Both the position numbers and the translations under genes were made by a program. This document shows, in pieces, positions 17,024 through 25,667 of a DNA stretch of 64,000 bases (position 1 is the first letter of the stretch; each line of letters begins with the position of its first letter). The notes beneath the pieces are model-generated. The model did no database searches, was not told the DNA's origin, and worked only from the letters and a program-made list of their open reading frames with translations. Source of the DNA: an uncultured Ectothiorhodospiraceae bacterium. Its GTDB lineage: Bacteria > Pseudomonadota > Gammaproteobacteria > Nevskiales > Oceanococcaceae. The stretch is taken from positions 222,371 through 286,370 of the forward strand of contig CAKZQS010000004.1 in assembly GCA_937141935.1 (NCBI GenBank), in the 5' to 3' direction.

Positions 17024-19072
17024 TTAGGCCGCCTGCGGCAGCAGGCCGTCCTGGGCCAGCAACGCGTCGACCTGCGGGTCACGGCCGCGGAAGGCGCGGA
17101 ACAGCTCGGCCGCATCGGCGCTGCCGCCGCGGGCCAGGATGGTGTCGCGAAAGCGCGCCCCGGTCTGCGGGTTGAACAGCCCCTCTTCGCGGAAGGCCGC
17201 GAAGGCATCGGCCGACAGCACCTCGGCCCACTTGTAGCTGTAGTAGCCCGCCGCATAGCCGCCGGCGAAGATGTGGCCAAAGCTGTTGGCGAAGCGGTTC
17301 CACGCGGGCGGCCGCAGCAGGGCCACCTCGTCGCGCACCGCGCCCAGCACCGCCTCGATGTCGGCCGGCGCCGCCGGGTTGTAATCGCGGTGCAGGCGCA
17401 AATCGAACAGCGAAAACTCCACCTGGCGCAGCGTCGCCAGGCCGGCGTTGTAGCGCCGGCTTTCGCGCAGCCGGGTCAGCATTTCGCCCGGCAGCGTACT
17501 GTCGTTGTCGATGTGCCGCGCGAACAGGTCCAGCGCCTCGCGCTCCCAGCACCAGTTCTCCAGAAACTGGCTGGGCAGCTCCACCGCATCCCAGGCCACG
17601 CCGTGGATGCCGGCGACGCCGGGCACTTCGACCCGCGTCAGCATGTGGTGCAGGCCGTGGCCGAACTCGTGGAACAGCGTCAGCACCTCGTCGTGCGTCA
17701 GCAGCGCCGGCCCCTCGCCGGTGGGCGCGCGGAAGTTGCAGGTCAGCGTGGCGATCGGCAGCTGGGTGTGGCCGTCCTCGCTGTGGCGGCCGGCGCAGTC
17801 GTCCATCCAGGCGCCGCCGCGCTTCTTCTCGCGCGCATAGAGGTCGATGAAGAACCAGGCGATCTGCGTGCCCTGCGCGTCGAAGACGGCAAAGCCCTGC
17901 GCATCGGCATGCCACACCGGCAGCTCGGCGGCCTCGACCCGCACGCCGAACAGGCGCTCGGTCACGGCGAACAGCCCTTCCAGCACGCGTGGCAGCGCGA
18001 AATAGGGCCGCAGCTTCTCGTCGGACAGGCCCAGCGTCGCGTCGCGATGCTTCTCGGCCCAATAGCCCACATCCCAGGAGGCCAGCGGCAGCTCGGCGCC
18101 CTGCGCCGCGGCAAAGTCGCTGAGCGCCTGCAACTGCTGCTGCGCGGCCGGGCGCGCGCGCTCGGCCAGCTCCAGCAGGAAGCGCTCGACGGCCTGCGGC
18201 GAGTCGGCCATCTTCGGCAGCAGCGACAACGCGGCGTAGTTCGGCTGGCCCAGCAGCTGCGCCTCCTCGTGGCGCAGCGCCAGGATCTCGTCCATCAGCG
18301 GCCGGTTGTCGGCCTCGCCCGCCTGGGGCCCCTGGTCGGAGGCGCGGGTCACATAGGCGGTGTAGATCTGCTCGCGCAGCGCGCGGTCGTCGGCGTGGCT
18401 GATCAGCGCGTCGAAGCTGGGGTAATCCAGGCCGTAGACATAGCCCTCCAGGCCCTTGGCCTGGGCCTTGGACCGGCCCAGCGCCAGCGCCGATTCGGGC
18501 AGGCCGGCCAGGCGCTGCGTGTCGGGCAGGTGCAGCTGCCAGGCATCGGTGGCGTCGATCAGCTGCGACTCGAAGCGGTTCGACAGCTCGGCCAGACGCT
18601 GCTGGATCTGCGCGTAGCGCTGCTGCTGCGCCGGCGGCAGGTCCACGCCGGAGAGGCGGAAGTCGCGCAGCGTGTTGTCGACCAGCTTGCGCTGGGCGGG
18701 GTCCAGGTCCTCGCGCTTGGCCAGCGCCTGCCAGCCCGCGTACAGCGCGCGGTTCTGGCCCATCTGCGTGGCGTATTCGGTCAGCTTGGGCAGGCAGGCC
18801 TCATAGGCGCTGCGCCAGGCCTCGTCGTTGCACACGCTGTGCAGGTGGCCGCCGGGGCTGAAGGCCTCGTGCAGCCGCGCGTCGATGCGCTCCAGCGGGG
18901 CGGCGAAGCCGGCCCAGCTGTGCTCGCCGGCATCAATCACCGCCTGCACCTGCGCCCGCGCCTGCGCCAGCACGGCATCGACGGCGGGCTCCAGGTGGGC
19001 GGCGCGAATGCGGTCCCAGGGCGGGGTCGGCCCGCCCCAGTTGAGCAGCGGATTGGCCGCGGCCTCGCTCAT
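17024..19072 (-). CDS. prlC: M3-family oligopeptidase A
   Basis: A 682-residue cytosolic zinc metallopeptidase, full length for oligopeptidase A (about 680 aa). The N-terminus NPLLNWGGPTPPWDRIRAAH is of the family type. The zinc motif HEFGH occurs in TLFHEFGHGLHHML near residue 466, with the third ligand Glu in the downstream ENWCWE region. It degrades short peptides and cleaved signal peptides. The start overlaps the stop of the upstream reductase gene by 4 nt. Together with Opp and DUF885 it fits peptide turnover, although it is in a different operon. Confidence 0.94.
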   Translation of the reverse strand: MSEAAANPLLNWGGPTPPWDRIRAAHLEPAVDAVLAQARAQVQAVIDAGEHSWAGFAAPLERIDARLHEAFSPGGHLHSVCNDEAWRSAYEACLPKLTEYATQMGQNRALYAGWQALAKREDLDPAQRKLVDNTLRDFRLSGVDLPPAQQQRYAQIQQRLAELSNRFESQLIDATDAWQLHLPDTQRLAGLPESALALGRSKAQAKGLEGYVYGLDYPSFDALISHADDRALREQIYTAYVTRASDQGPQAGEADNRPLMDEILALRHEEAQLLGQPNYAALSLLPKMADSPQAVERFLLELAERARPAAQQQLQALSDFAAAQGAELPLASWDVGYWAEKHRDATLGLSDEKLRPYFALPRVLEGLFAVTERLFGVRVEAAELPVWHADAQGFAVFDAQGTQIAWFFIDLYAREKKRGGAWMDDCAGRHSEDGHTQLPIATLTCNFRAPTGEGPALLTHDEVLTLFHEFGHGLHHMLTRVEVPGVAGIHGVAWDAVELPSQFLENWCWEREALDLFARHIDNDSTLPGEMLTRLRESRRYNAGLATLRQVEFSLFDLRLHRDYNPAAPADIEAVLGAVRDEVALLRPPAWNRFANSFGHIFAGGYAAGYYSYKWAEVLSADAFAAFREEGLFNPQTGARFRDTILARGGSADAAELFRAFRGRDPQVDALLAQDGLLPQAA

Positions 19073-20301
19073 TCGAGCACCTCAAAGCGCAGGCCGGCAT
19101 GGGTTTCCAGGCGGGCCCGCAGCCCGTCGCCCAGCGCCGAGGCCGGGGTCCAGAAACCGCCGCCGATCTCGCTGCCCACATCCTGCGCCAGGCAGGCGCC
19201 GGCCTCGCCCAGCATCTTGGCGGTGGAGCCATAGCCCGGGTCGCGGTCGCCGGTGACGCGCGTGGTCAGCGTCTGGCCTTCGCCGCCCAGCGCATAAAAG
19301 CGGTAATCCCAGTAGCCGTTCTCCTGTGCCTGCGGGCTGGGGCCCTCGCCCGGCGCGGGCAGCACGGTCTTTTCCATCAGCCAGCGGGTGGGCGGCAGCG
19401 CGGCGCCGGCGAAGAAGGCGGCCAGGCCGCCGGTCATGCCCAGCGCGGCCATGCGCCCGCGCAGGCCGGCGCCGGTCATCATGGCCTCGTCGTAGAGAAA
19501 GTCCTGGCCCCAGCGGTGCGCCAGCAGCGCGTTGCTGCGGTGCACGACCCGGGTGTTGATGGCGGCCATCACGAAAGGCGCAACCCAGCGCTGGGCATGC
19601 TCGTCGTACTGCGCGCCGGAGACATTGGGCTGGCGCAGCGCCGGCCGCGCATCGGGCGGGCACAGCGCATAGGGGTTTTGCAGCAGCTTGCGGGTCTCGG
19701 GGCTGGCCAGCACCTCGCGGGTGGCCTGGATCATGCTGGCCACGGTGCCGCCGGAAAAGGTGCCGCGCATCGCCTTGACGCGCATCTTGATCTGCCGCGC
19801 CGGGCCGCCGTGGCGCTCGGCCATCTGCTGCTGGGTGTAGGCCACGCCCAGATCCGAGGGGATCGAATCAAAGCCGCAGCAGTGCACGATGCGCGCGCCC
19901 GAGGCCTTGGCCTGCGCCTCGTGGCGCTCCAGCATGCGCGCGATCCACTGGGTCTCGCCGGTCAGGTCGCAGTAATCGGTGCCGGTTTCCACGCAGACCT
20001 GCACCAGCGGGTCGCCGTACAGCGCGTAGGGGCCCACGGTCGAGATGACGACCTTGGTCTGCTCGCACATCTGCCGCAGCGCGGCGCTGTCGGCGGCGTC
20101 GGCGGCAATCAGCGGCAGGGCGTCGGCGTCCGCGCCCAGCTCCTGGCGCACATGCGCGAGCTTGGCCGGGTTGCGGCCGGCCAGCGCCCAGCGCAAAGAC
20201 TCGCCCGAGGCGCCATGGCGTTGGTACAGGTAGCGGCACAGAATCTGGCCGACAAAGCTGGTGGCGCCAAAAACGACGACGTCGTACTTCGCGTTGCTCA
20301 T
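19069..20301 (-). CDS. Saccharopine dehydrogenase-like / trans-acting enoyl reductase family protein
   Basis: A 410-residue NAD(P)-binding protein. The N-terminus YDVVVFGATSFVGQILCRYL is a Rossmann fold with GATSFVG in place of the classical GxGxxG, as in the saccharopine dehydrogenase NADP-binding (Sacchrp_dh_NADP) group. The strand VVISTVGPYALYGDPLVQVC and the following YCDLTGE are typical of the trans-acting enoyl reductase branch (similar to mycobacterial Rv2953). The bacterial gammaproteobacterial members are not well characterised; a lipid-related reduction is a guess from family context. It is translationally coupled to prlC by a 4-nt overlap. Confidence 0.85.
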   Translation of the reverse strand: MSNAKYDVVVFGATSFVGQILCRYLYQRHGASGESLRWALAGRNPAKLAHVRQELGADADALPLIAADAADSAALRQMCEQTKVVISTVGPYALYGDPLVQVCVETGTDYCDLTGETQWIARMLERHEAQAKASGARIVHCCGFDSIPSDLGVAYTQQQMAERHGGPARQIKMRVKAMRGTFSGGTVASMIQATREVLASPETRKLLQNPYALCPPDARPALRQPNVSGAQYDEHAQRWVAPFVMAAINTRVVHRSNALLAHRWGQDFLYDEAMMTGAGLRGRMAALGMTGGLAAFFAGAALPPTRWLMEKTVLPAPGEGPSPQAQENGYWDYRFYALGGEGQTLTTRVTGDRDPGYGSTAKMLGEAGACLAQDVGSEIGGGFWTPASALGDGLRARLETHAGLRFEVLE

Positions 20302-20389
20302 GCGGGCGGTCCATCGAGAGAGGGACCCGCATTATCGAAAAAAGCCGGGCAACTTGCTGCGCAGCGCGCACAAGGCGCCGCGCGGCCGG

Positions 20390-21607
20390 CTACAGCCGCA
20401 GTTCGCTGCCTTCCGCCGGGGCGATGACCTGCGTCTGCGAGCCGCGCTCGGCCAGCTGCCGCTGCGCGATTTCCAGCTTGCGGTCGATGGCCGCGTCGTC
20501 CTGCTCGGGGTCGTGGTGGAACAGGCACAGCGTGCGGACCTGCGCCGCATCGGCCAGCGCCACCACCTCGGTGACGGTGGAATGCCCCCAGTGCACCTTG
20601 CCCTGGTATTCGGCCTCGGTGTAGGTGGTGTCGGTGATCAGCACGTCGCAGCCGCGCACGAAGTCGGCCAGCTGCTGGCGGTACTCCGGGTTGTGCCACT
20701 CGGTGGACTCGGGGTACAGCTCATTGTCGGTGACGTAGGCGATGCGCCGGCCGCCGTAGTCCACGCGATAACCCAGGCAGCGGCCGGGGTGGCTGAGCAG
20801 CAGGCAGCTCACGGCAATGCCGTCGACCTCGCAGTCGCCCTCGCCCAGGTCGCGGTAGCGCATGTGCGCGGCGAATTCGCTGATGGTCACCGGGAAAAAC
20901 ACGCCGTCCATCTGCGCCGAGATCAGGTCCTCCACGCCGCGGTCCTGTTGCGCCGGGCCGAGGATCTCGAACTCGTTGGACTTGATGTACAGCGGCGTGA
21001 AAAAGGGCAGGGCGTTGATGTGGTCCCAGTGCGGGTGGGAAATGAACAGGCTGGCGCGCAGCTTGCCGGGCCGCTCCGCCAGCAGCGTGTTCGCCAGGGT
21101 TTTGATGCCGCTGCCGGCGTCGAAGATGAACAGCCGCTCGTCCGGGAATTCGAGTGACACGCAGGAGGTGTTGCCGCCATAGCGCAGCGTGTGCTCACCG
21201 GGCACCGGCAGCGTGCCGCGCACGCCCCAGAAGCGGATGCGCAGCCGGCCCTGAACGATCTGCTCGATGCGAGCCAGCAGCGCCTCGCGCGGCGTGGTTT
21301 TGGGGATGAAGCCATCGGCGCCCAGGCTCATCACGCGCTGGCGGTCGGCGTCATAGGGCTTGCTGGTCACGACGATGATGCGCATCTCGCGCAGCGTCGC
21401 GTCGGCGCGCAGCGTGGCCAGCAGGGCGAAGCCATCGACGTGCGGCATCATCAGGTCGAGCAGCACGACCTCGGGTTGCCATTGCGCCGCCTGCGCCGCC
21501 GCCTCGCGGCTGTCGAGCACGCTGCGGACTTCGTGTCCGGCCTCGGTCAGCAACTGCTCGAAGAGCGCTGCCGAAACCTTGCTGTCGTCGATGACCATGA
21601 AGCGCAT
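20390..21607 (-). CDS. Response regulator receiver fused to a metallo-beta-lactamase-fold hydrolase
   Basis: A 405-residue two-domain protein. Residues 1-120 form a REC domain with the acidic pair in VIDDSK, the phospho-acceptor Asp in LLDLMMPHVDG (about 52) and the conserved Lys in FIPKTT. Residues 125-400 form an MBL-fold domain beginning IRFWGVRGTLPVPG, with the metal motif SHPHWDH (about 190), a downstream His in LLSHPG, an Asp in YVTDNE, and a C-terminal His in LFHHDPEQDD. The MBL part belongs to the group with phosphodiesterase or RNase-Z-like relatives. This is a regulator whose output is an enzyme rather than DNA binding. There is no kinase beside it. The natural substrate is unknown. 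Confidence 0.87.
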   Translation of the reverse strand: MRFMVIDDSKVSAALFEQLLTEAGHEVRSVLDSREAAAQAAQWQPEVVLLDLMMPHVDGFALLATLRADATLREMRIIVVTSKPYDADRQRVMSLGADGFIPKTTPREALLARIEQIVQGRLRIRFWGVRGTLPVPGEHTLRYGGNTSCVSLEFPDERLFIFDAGSGIKTLANTLLAERPGKLRASLFISHPHWDHINALPFFTPLYIKSNEFEILGPAQQDRGVEDLISAQMDGVFFPVTISEFAAHMRYRDLGEGDCEVDGIAVSCLLLSHPGRCLGYRVDYGGRRIAYVTDNELYPESTEWHNPEYRQQLADFVRGCDVLITDTTYTEAEYQGKVHWGHSTVTEVVALADAAQVRTLCLFHHDPEQDDAAIDRKLEIAQRQLAERGSQTQVIAPAEGSELRL

Positions 21608-21692
21608 GCGGAGCTCCTCCCGCGACCGCTGTCGATTCTAGCCGCCTTTGCGCGCCCGCCGCCGGGCGGGCGCCCGGGAGCCTGGCCGCAAC

Positions 21693-22649
21693 TCAGCGTG
21701 CGGGGTCGACGCCGCGCAGCCAGTCCAGCAGCAGGCCGGCCACCGCCTCCGGGGCGGCATGGTGTGGCGAGTGGCCCACGCCGGGCAGCAACTCGGCGCG
21801 CGCGCTGGCCACGACCGGCAGCACGCGCTGGCCGTGGTTCCACCAGGGCACCAGCGTGTCGGCCTCGCCATGCACCAGCAGCAGGGGCTGCGTGATCTCG
21901 CGGTAGCGCGGGCTGAGCTCCTGCATCCACTCGCTGAGCTCGCGCATGTCGCGCGCATTGGCGAGGAAGGTGCCGCCGCGCAGCGCCAGCGGCGCGGCGA
22001 TGCGCTCGGTGTAGTTCGTGGGCACCGGGTTGGGCGCCAGCACGTCGCCAATGGCGTCTTCCAGCAGCAGGCTGCCCAGTGGCCACAGCAGCGTGTGGGC
22101 AAAGGCCGGGCCCAGCAGCGGCCAGCCCCCCAGGCGGTGCTTGAAGTCCGGGGCGCCGGCCCAGTGCCCGGCCACGCCCGACAGCAGCACCGCGCCGCGC
22201 ACTCGCTCGGGGTGCTCGACCAGCGCGGCCATGGCCACGCTGCCGCCCCAGGAATGGCCCAGGATCACCGGGCGCTCCACGCCTCGCTGCGCGGCCGCGG
22301 CCAGCAGCAGCCGCGCCTGCTCGGCCGGGTTGCGCCAGGCGCCCCGGTGGTGCGGCGAGTGCCCGAATCCGGGGCGGTCGATGCTGATAACGCGCGTATG
22401 TTCGCGCAGCAGCGGCGCGATGGAGGCCTCGAAGTCGCGCAGGTTGGAATTGCTGCCATGCACCAGCAGCAAGGGCGGCAGCGCGGGCGCCGGATCGCCG
22501 GCCGCGGCTTGCGGCCCGCCGTCCACCAGGTGCAGGCGCTGGCCCTCGACCTCGACGAATTCGCCCAGCGGCGGGTAGCGGTGGTTGAGCACCGGCGTGG
22601 CACAGCCACCCAGGCCGGCCAGCAGGGCCAGCAGCACGGAACGCGGCAT
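21693..22649 (-). CDS. Alpha/beta hydrolase, predicted lipoprotein
   Basis: A 318-residue protein. The ORF track extends it by almost 1000 residues through the antisense of the neighbouring exporter; the ATG at 22649 is the real start because it begins a lipoprotein signal peptide with the lipobox LGGC (Cys16). The nucleophile elbow GHSWGG, the oxyanion region VHGSNSNLRDF, an acidic residue after LLVHGEADTLVP and a final His in GVGHSPHH make up a complete catalytic triad for a hydrolase of this fold. The substrate is unknown. It is divergent from the MMPL exporter with 114 nt between them. Confidence 0.85.
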   Translation of the reverse strand: MPRSVLLALLAGLGGCATPVLNHRYPPLGEFVEVEGQRLHLVDGGPQAAAGDPAPALPPLLLVHGSNSNLRDFEASIAPLLREHTRVISIDRPGFGHSPHHRGAWRNPAEQARLLLAAAAQRGVERPVILGHSWGGSVAMAALVEHPERVRGAVLLSGVAGHWAGAPDFKHRLGGWPLLGPAFAHTLLWPLGSLLLEDAIGDVLAPNPVPTNYTERIAAPLALRGGTFLANARDMRELSEWMQELSPRYREITQPLLLVHGEADTLVPWWNHGQRVLPVVASARAELLPGVGHSPHHAAPEAVAGLLLDWLRGVDPAR

Positions 22650-22763
22650 GCGGCGTATCGAAAGAGGCGAGGGCGCAATGTAGTCAAAACGTGCGACCCG
22701 CGTCATCTGCATGTTGCATTGCGGCAAACTGGCGCCCCCTCGATACCGACTGGACGCTTGGCG

Positions 22764-25142
22764 ATGCGACTCGATGCCCTGGTGCTGCGGATGTGGCAAT
22801 GGCGTGGCCGCCTGGCCCTGCTCGGCCTGCTGCTGTTCGCGCTGTGCGCGGCCGGCCTGGCGCAGCTGCGCGACGAGAACAACTACAAGCAGTTCTTCGA
22901 TGCCGACGACCCGCAGCTGGTCGCGCACGAGGCGATGGAGGAGGCCTATACCCGTTCCGACAGCACCTCGATCCTGTTCGGCAGCCGCGACGGCAGCACG
23001 CTGCTGACGCCGCGCTACCTGGAGCTGATCGAGGAGCTGACGGCGCGCATGTGGCAGTTCCCGCGCGCGCTGCGGGTGGATTCGATCACCAACTTCCAGC
23101 ACTCGCAGGGCGTGGGCGACGACTTGCAGGTCGCGCCGCTGTTCGACGACGCGGCCAGCCTGAGCCCGGCCGAGCTGGAGCGCCGCCGCGCGGTGGCGCT
23201 GTCCGAGCCGGCGCTGGTCAATGCGCTGATCGCGCCGGATGGCTCGGCCACGGCGATCCGCACGCGCCTGAACATGCCCACCGAGGATCTGGACGAGGCG
23301 GCCGCCGCCACCATCGACACGGTCAAGCGCATGCGCGCGCTGCAGGCCGAGCTGCGCGAGGACTACCCCGAGCTGGAATGGCATGTGCTGGGGCTGCCGC
23401 AGGTCGACTACGCCTTCAAGGAATCGATGGACCGCGACATGCGCGAGCTGGTGCCGCTGATGTTCGCGGTCATCTGCCTGCTGTGCTGGTTCCTGATGCG
23501 CTCGCTGGCTGCGGTCGGCGCCGTGGTGCTGGTCATTGTGGCCACCGTGCCGGCCAGCCTGGGCCTCGCGGGCTGGGTGGGCCTGCCGCTGAACGAGGTC
23601 AGCGGCGCCTCGCCGGTGATCATCCTGACGCTGTGCGTGTGCGACGCGGTGCACGTGCTGGTCTCGCAGCTCAAGGCCCGCGCCGCCGGGCTGGAGCGCG
23701 AGGCGGCGGCGCAGCGCGCACTGCGGCTGAACCTGGCGCCGGTGTTCCTGACCACGCTGACCACCGCGGTTGGCTTTGTCAGCCTGAACTTCTCCGATGC
23801 GCCGCCCTTTCGCGACCTGGGCAACATCACCGCCATCGGCGTGGTGCTGGCCTGGGCCTTCAGCCTGTTGCTGCTGCCCTGGGTGATGAGCCTGCTGCCG
23901 GCGCCGTCCAAGCCGGTACGCGAGCTGGGCCTGGGCCGGCTGGCCGGCGTGGTCATCCGCCAGCGGCGGCCGCTGTTCTGGGGCTTGCTGCTGGCCGCGC
24001 TGGTCATCATCGGCTTCTCGCCGCGCAACGTGCTGACCGACAGCACCTATCAGTACTTCAACCCGGGCACGCCGATCCGCGATGCCGCGGACTTCGTCGA
24101 GGAGCGGCTGACCGGCTTCGACAACATCAATTACTCGCTGCCGGCCGCCGGCCCGGGCGGGATCTCCGACCCCGAATACCTGCGCCAGGTCGAGGCCTTC
24201 GCGCAGTGGTACCGGCAGCAGCCCTACGTGGTGCACGTGGCCGCGATCACCGACACCTTCAAGAAGCTGAACCGCAACATGCACGGCGAGGACCCGCAGT
24301 GGTACCGCGTGCCGCAGAACCCGGAGCTGGCGGCGCAATACCTGCTGCTCTACGAGTTCTCGCTGCCCTTCGGGCTGGACCTGAACACCCAGGTCAACTT
24401 CGACAAGAGCGCCACCAAGTTCGTGGTGACGCTGCGTGGGGTCAAGGCCAAGCAGATCCAGGAAACCCAGGCCGCGGCCGATGCCTGGCTGCGCGCCAAC
24501 GCGCCGGCGATCCACGCCCCGGGCACCGGCGTGTCGGCGATGTTCGCGGCCATCGGCCAGAACAACATCCGCTCGATGCTGGTCGGCAGCATCATCGCGC
24601 TGCTGGGCATCAGCCTGACGCTGATGGTGGCGCTGCGCTCCTGGCGGGTGGGCCTGATCTCGCTGGTGCCCAATGCCATTCCCGCGCTGATGAGCTTTGG
24701 CATCTGGGGCCTGCTGGTCGCCGAGGTCAACCTGGCGGTGGCGGCGATCTTCTCGATCACGCTGGGCATCGTGGTCGACGACACCGTGCACTTCCTCAGC
24801 AAATACCTGCGCGCGCGCCGCGACGAGGGGGCCGATGCCGCGCAGGCGGTGCGCCATGCCTTCGACACCGTGGGTGCGGCGCTGCTGGTCACCACGCTGG
24901 CTCTGACGGCCGGCTTTGGCATCCTGGCGCTGTCGGACTTCCAGGTAAATGCGCTGACCGGGCTGCTGACGGCCATCACCATCTCCATTGCGCTGTTCTA
25001 CGACCTGTTGTTCCTGCCGCCGCTGCTGATGCGCCTGGATCGCTGGTTGCTGCCCGCCCGCACGGCGGGCGAGGCCGGGTCGGAGCAGCCGGCCGCGGCG
25101 GGCCAGGGCGCCGGCACGGCCGCGGGCTTGCCGCCGCAATAG
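22764..25142 (+). CDS. MMPL/RND-superfamily membrane exporter
   Basis: A 792-residue protein. The ORF track reads in from a shadow frame; the natural start is the ATG at 22764 (MRLDALVLRMWQWRGRLALLG). It contains a first helix, a periplasmic domain, a helix bundle (about residues 230-400), a second first-helix/periplasmic unit and a second bundle (about 590-775), i.e. the duplicated 2 x 6-helix RND layout with a sterol-sensing-type core. The pore helix ITLGIVVDDTVHFLSKYLR is the family's proton-relay sequence. Relatives export lipids, sterol-like compounds or hydrophobic drugs. It lacks an adjacent membrane-fusion protein, as is normal for the MMPL subgroup. Confidence 0.87.
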   Translation: MRLDALVLRMWQWRGRLALLGLLLFALCAAGLAQLRDENNYKQFFDADDPQLVAHEAMEEAYTRSDSTSILFGSRDGSTLLTPRYLELIEELTARMWQFPRALRVDSITNFQHSQGVGDDLQVAPLFDDAASLSPAELERRRAVALSEPALVNALIAPDGSATAIRTRLNMPTEDLDEAAAATIDTVKRMRALQAELREDYPELEWHVLGLPQVDYAFKESMDRDMRELVPLMFAVICLLCWFLMRSLAAVGAVVLVIVATVPASLGLAGWVGLPLNEVSGASPVIILTLCVCDAVHVLVSQLKARAAGLEREAAAQRALRLNLAPVFLTTLTTAVGFVSLNFSDAPPFRDLGNITAIGVVLAWAFSLLLLPWVMSLLPAPSKPVRELGLGRLAGVVIRQRRPLFWGLLLAALVIIGFSPRNVLTDSTYQYFNPGTPIRDAADFVEERLTGFDNINYSLPAAGPGGISDPEYLRQVEAFAQWYRQQPYVVHVAAITDTFKKLNRNMHGEDPQWYRVPQNPELAAQYLLLYEFSLPFGLDLNTQVNFDKSATKFVVTLRGVKAKQIQETQAAADAWLRANAPAIHAPGTGVSAMFAAIGQNNIRSMLVGSIIALLGISLTLMVALRSWRVGLISLVPNAIPALMSFGIWGLLVAEVNLAVAAIFSITLGIVVDDTVHFLSKYLRARRDEGADAAQAVRHAFDTVGAALLVTTLALTAGFGILALSDFQVNALTGLLTAITISIALFYDLLFLPPLLMRLDRWLLPARTAGEAGSEQPAAAGQGAGTAAGLPPQ

Positions 25143-25163
25143 GCCCGCGCCACACTGCCGCGC

Positions 25164-25547
25164 ATGACCCACGCCCCCGATTCCGGCCCGCGCAACGTGC
25201 TTGGTGGCGCGCTGGCCACCTGCAGCAGCAAGCCCCTGACCGGCTTTCTGCGCGACGGCTGCTGTCGCGCGGTACCCGGCGATACCGGCCTGCACCTGGT
25301 CTGCGCGGTGATGACAACCGAGTTCCTGGCCTATTCGCGCGAGCAGGGCAATGACCTGGTGACCCCGCGCCCGGAGTTCGACTTTCCCGGCCTGGTGCCG
25401 GGCGACCGCTGGTGCCTGTGCGCCCTGCGCTGGGAGCAGGCCCGGCGCGCCGGCTGCGCGCCGGAGGTGGTGCTCGAGGCCACGGCGCTGCAGGCCTTGC
25501 AGGTGCTCGACCTGGCGCAGCTCAAGGCCCACGCCCGCGCCGACTGA
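25164..25547 (+). CDS. DUF2237 family protein
   Basis: A 127-residue cytosolic protein. The sequence has the complete DUF2237 signature: NVLGGALATCSSKPLTGF, RDGCCRAVPGDTGLHLVCAVMT and GDRWCLCALRW. Several conserved Cys residues suggest metal binding or a redox role, but no function is established for the family. It starts 21 nt after the exporter stop on the same strand and may be cotranscribed. Confidence 0.88.
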   Translation: MTHAPDSGPRNVLGGALATCSSKPLTGFLRDGCCRAVPGDTGLHLVCAVMTTEFLAYSREQGNDLVTPRPEFDFPGLVPGDRWCLCALRWEQARRAGCAPEVVLEATALQALQVLDLAQLKAHARAD

Positions 25548-25549
25548 GC

Positions 25550-25567
25550 CTGTCACGCGCCGGTAAC
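25550..25567 (+). promoter_or_regulatory. Weak Pho-box-like sequence upstream of phoX
   Basis: CTGTCAC-GCGC-CGGTAAC matches the CTGTCAT half-site of PhoB boxes well in the first 7-mer and poorly in the second, with the usual 4-nt spacer. It overlaps the end of the DUF2237 region and lies 100 nt before phoX. PhoX genes are commonly PhoB controlled, so it is worth noting, but the second half is weak. Confidence 0.2.
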
Positions 25568-25667
25568 GCCGGCGTCAATTGCCGCCCATCTGTGTGTCAC
25601 ACGGCCTTTCTAGGCTTGGCGATTGGTCCCGATCACCAATCATCAAACACACGGGGTGGAGTCAAGC

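Noticed and set aside
21648-25556. Very long overlapping ORFs of 1164, 887 and 1287 aa on both strands
   Set aside because: They are GC-rich shadow frames. The +-strand exporter (22764-25142) and the --strand hydrolase (21693-22649) have domains, signals and catalytic motifs; the extensions are Arg/Ala/Gly-rich without any motif.
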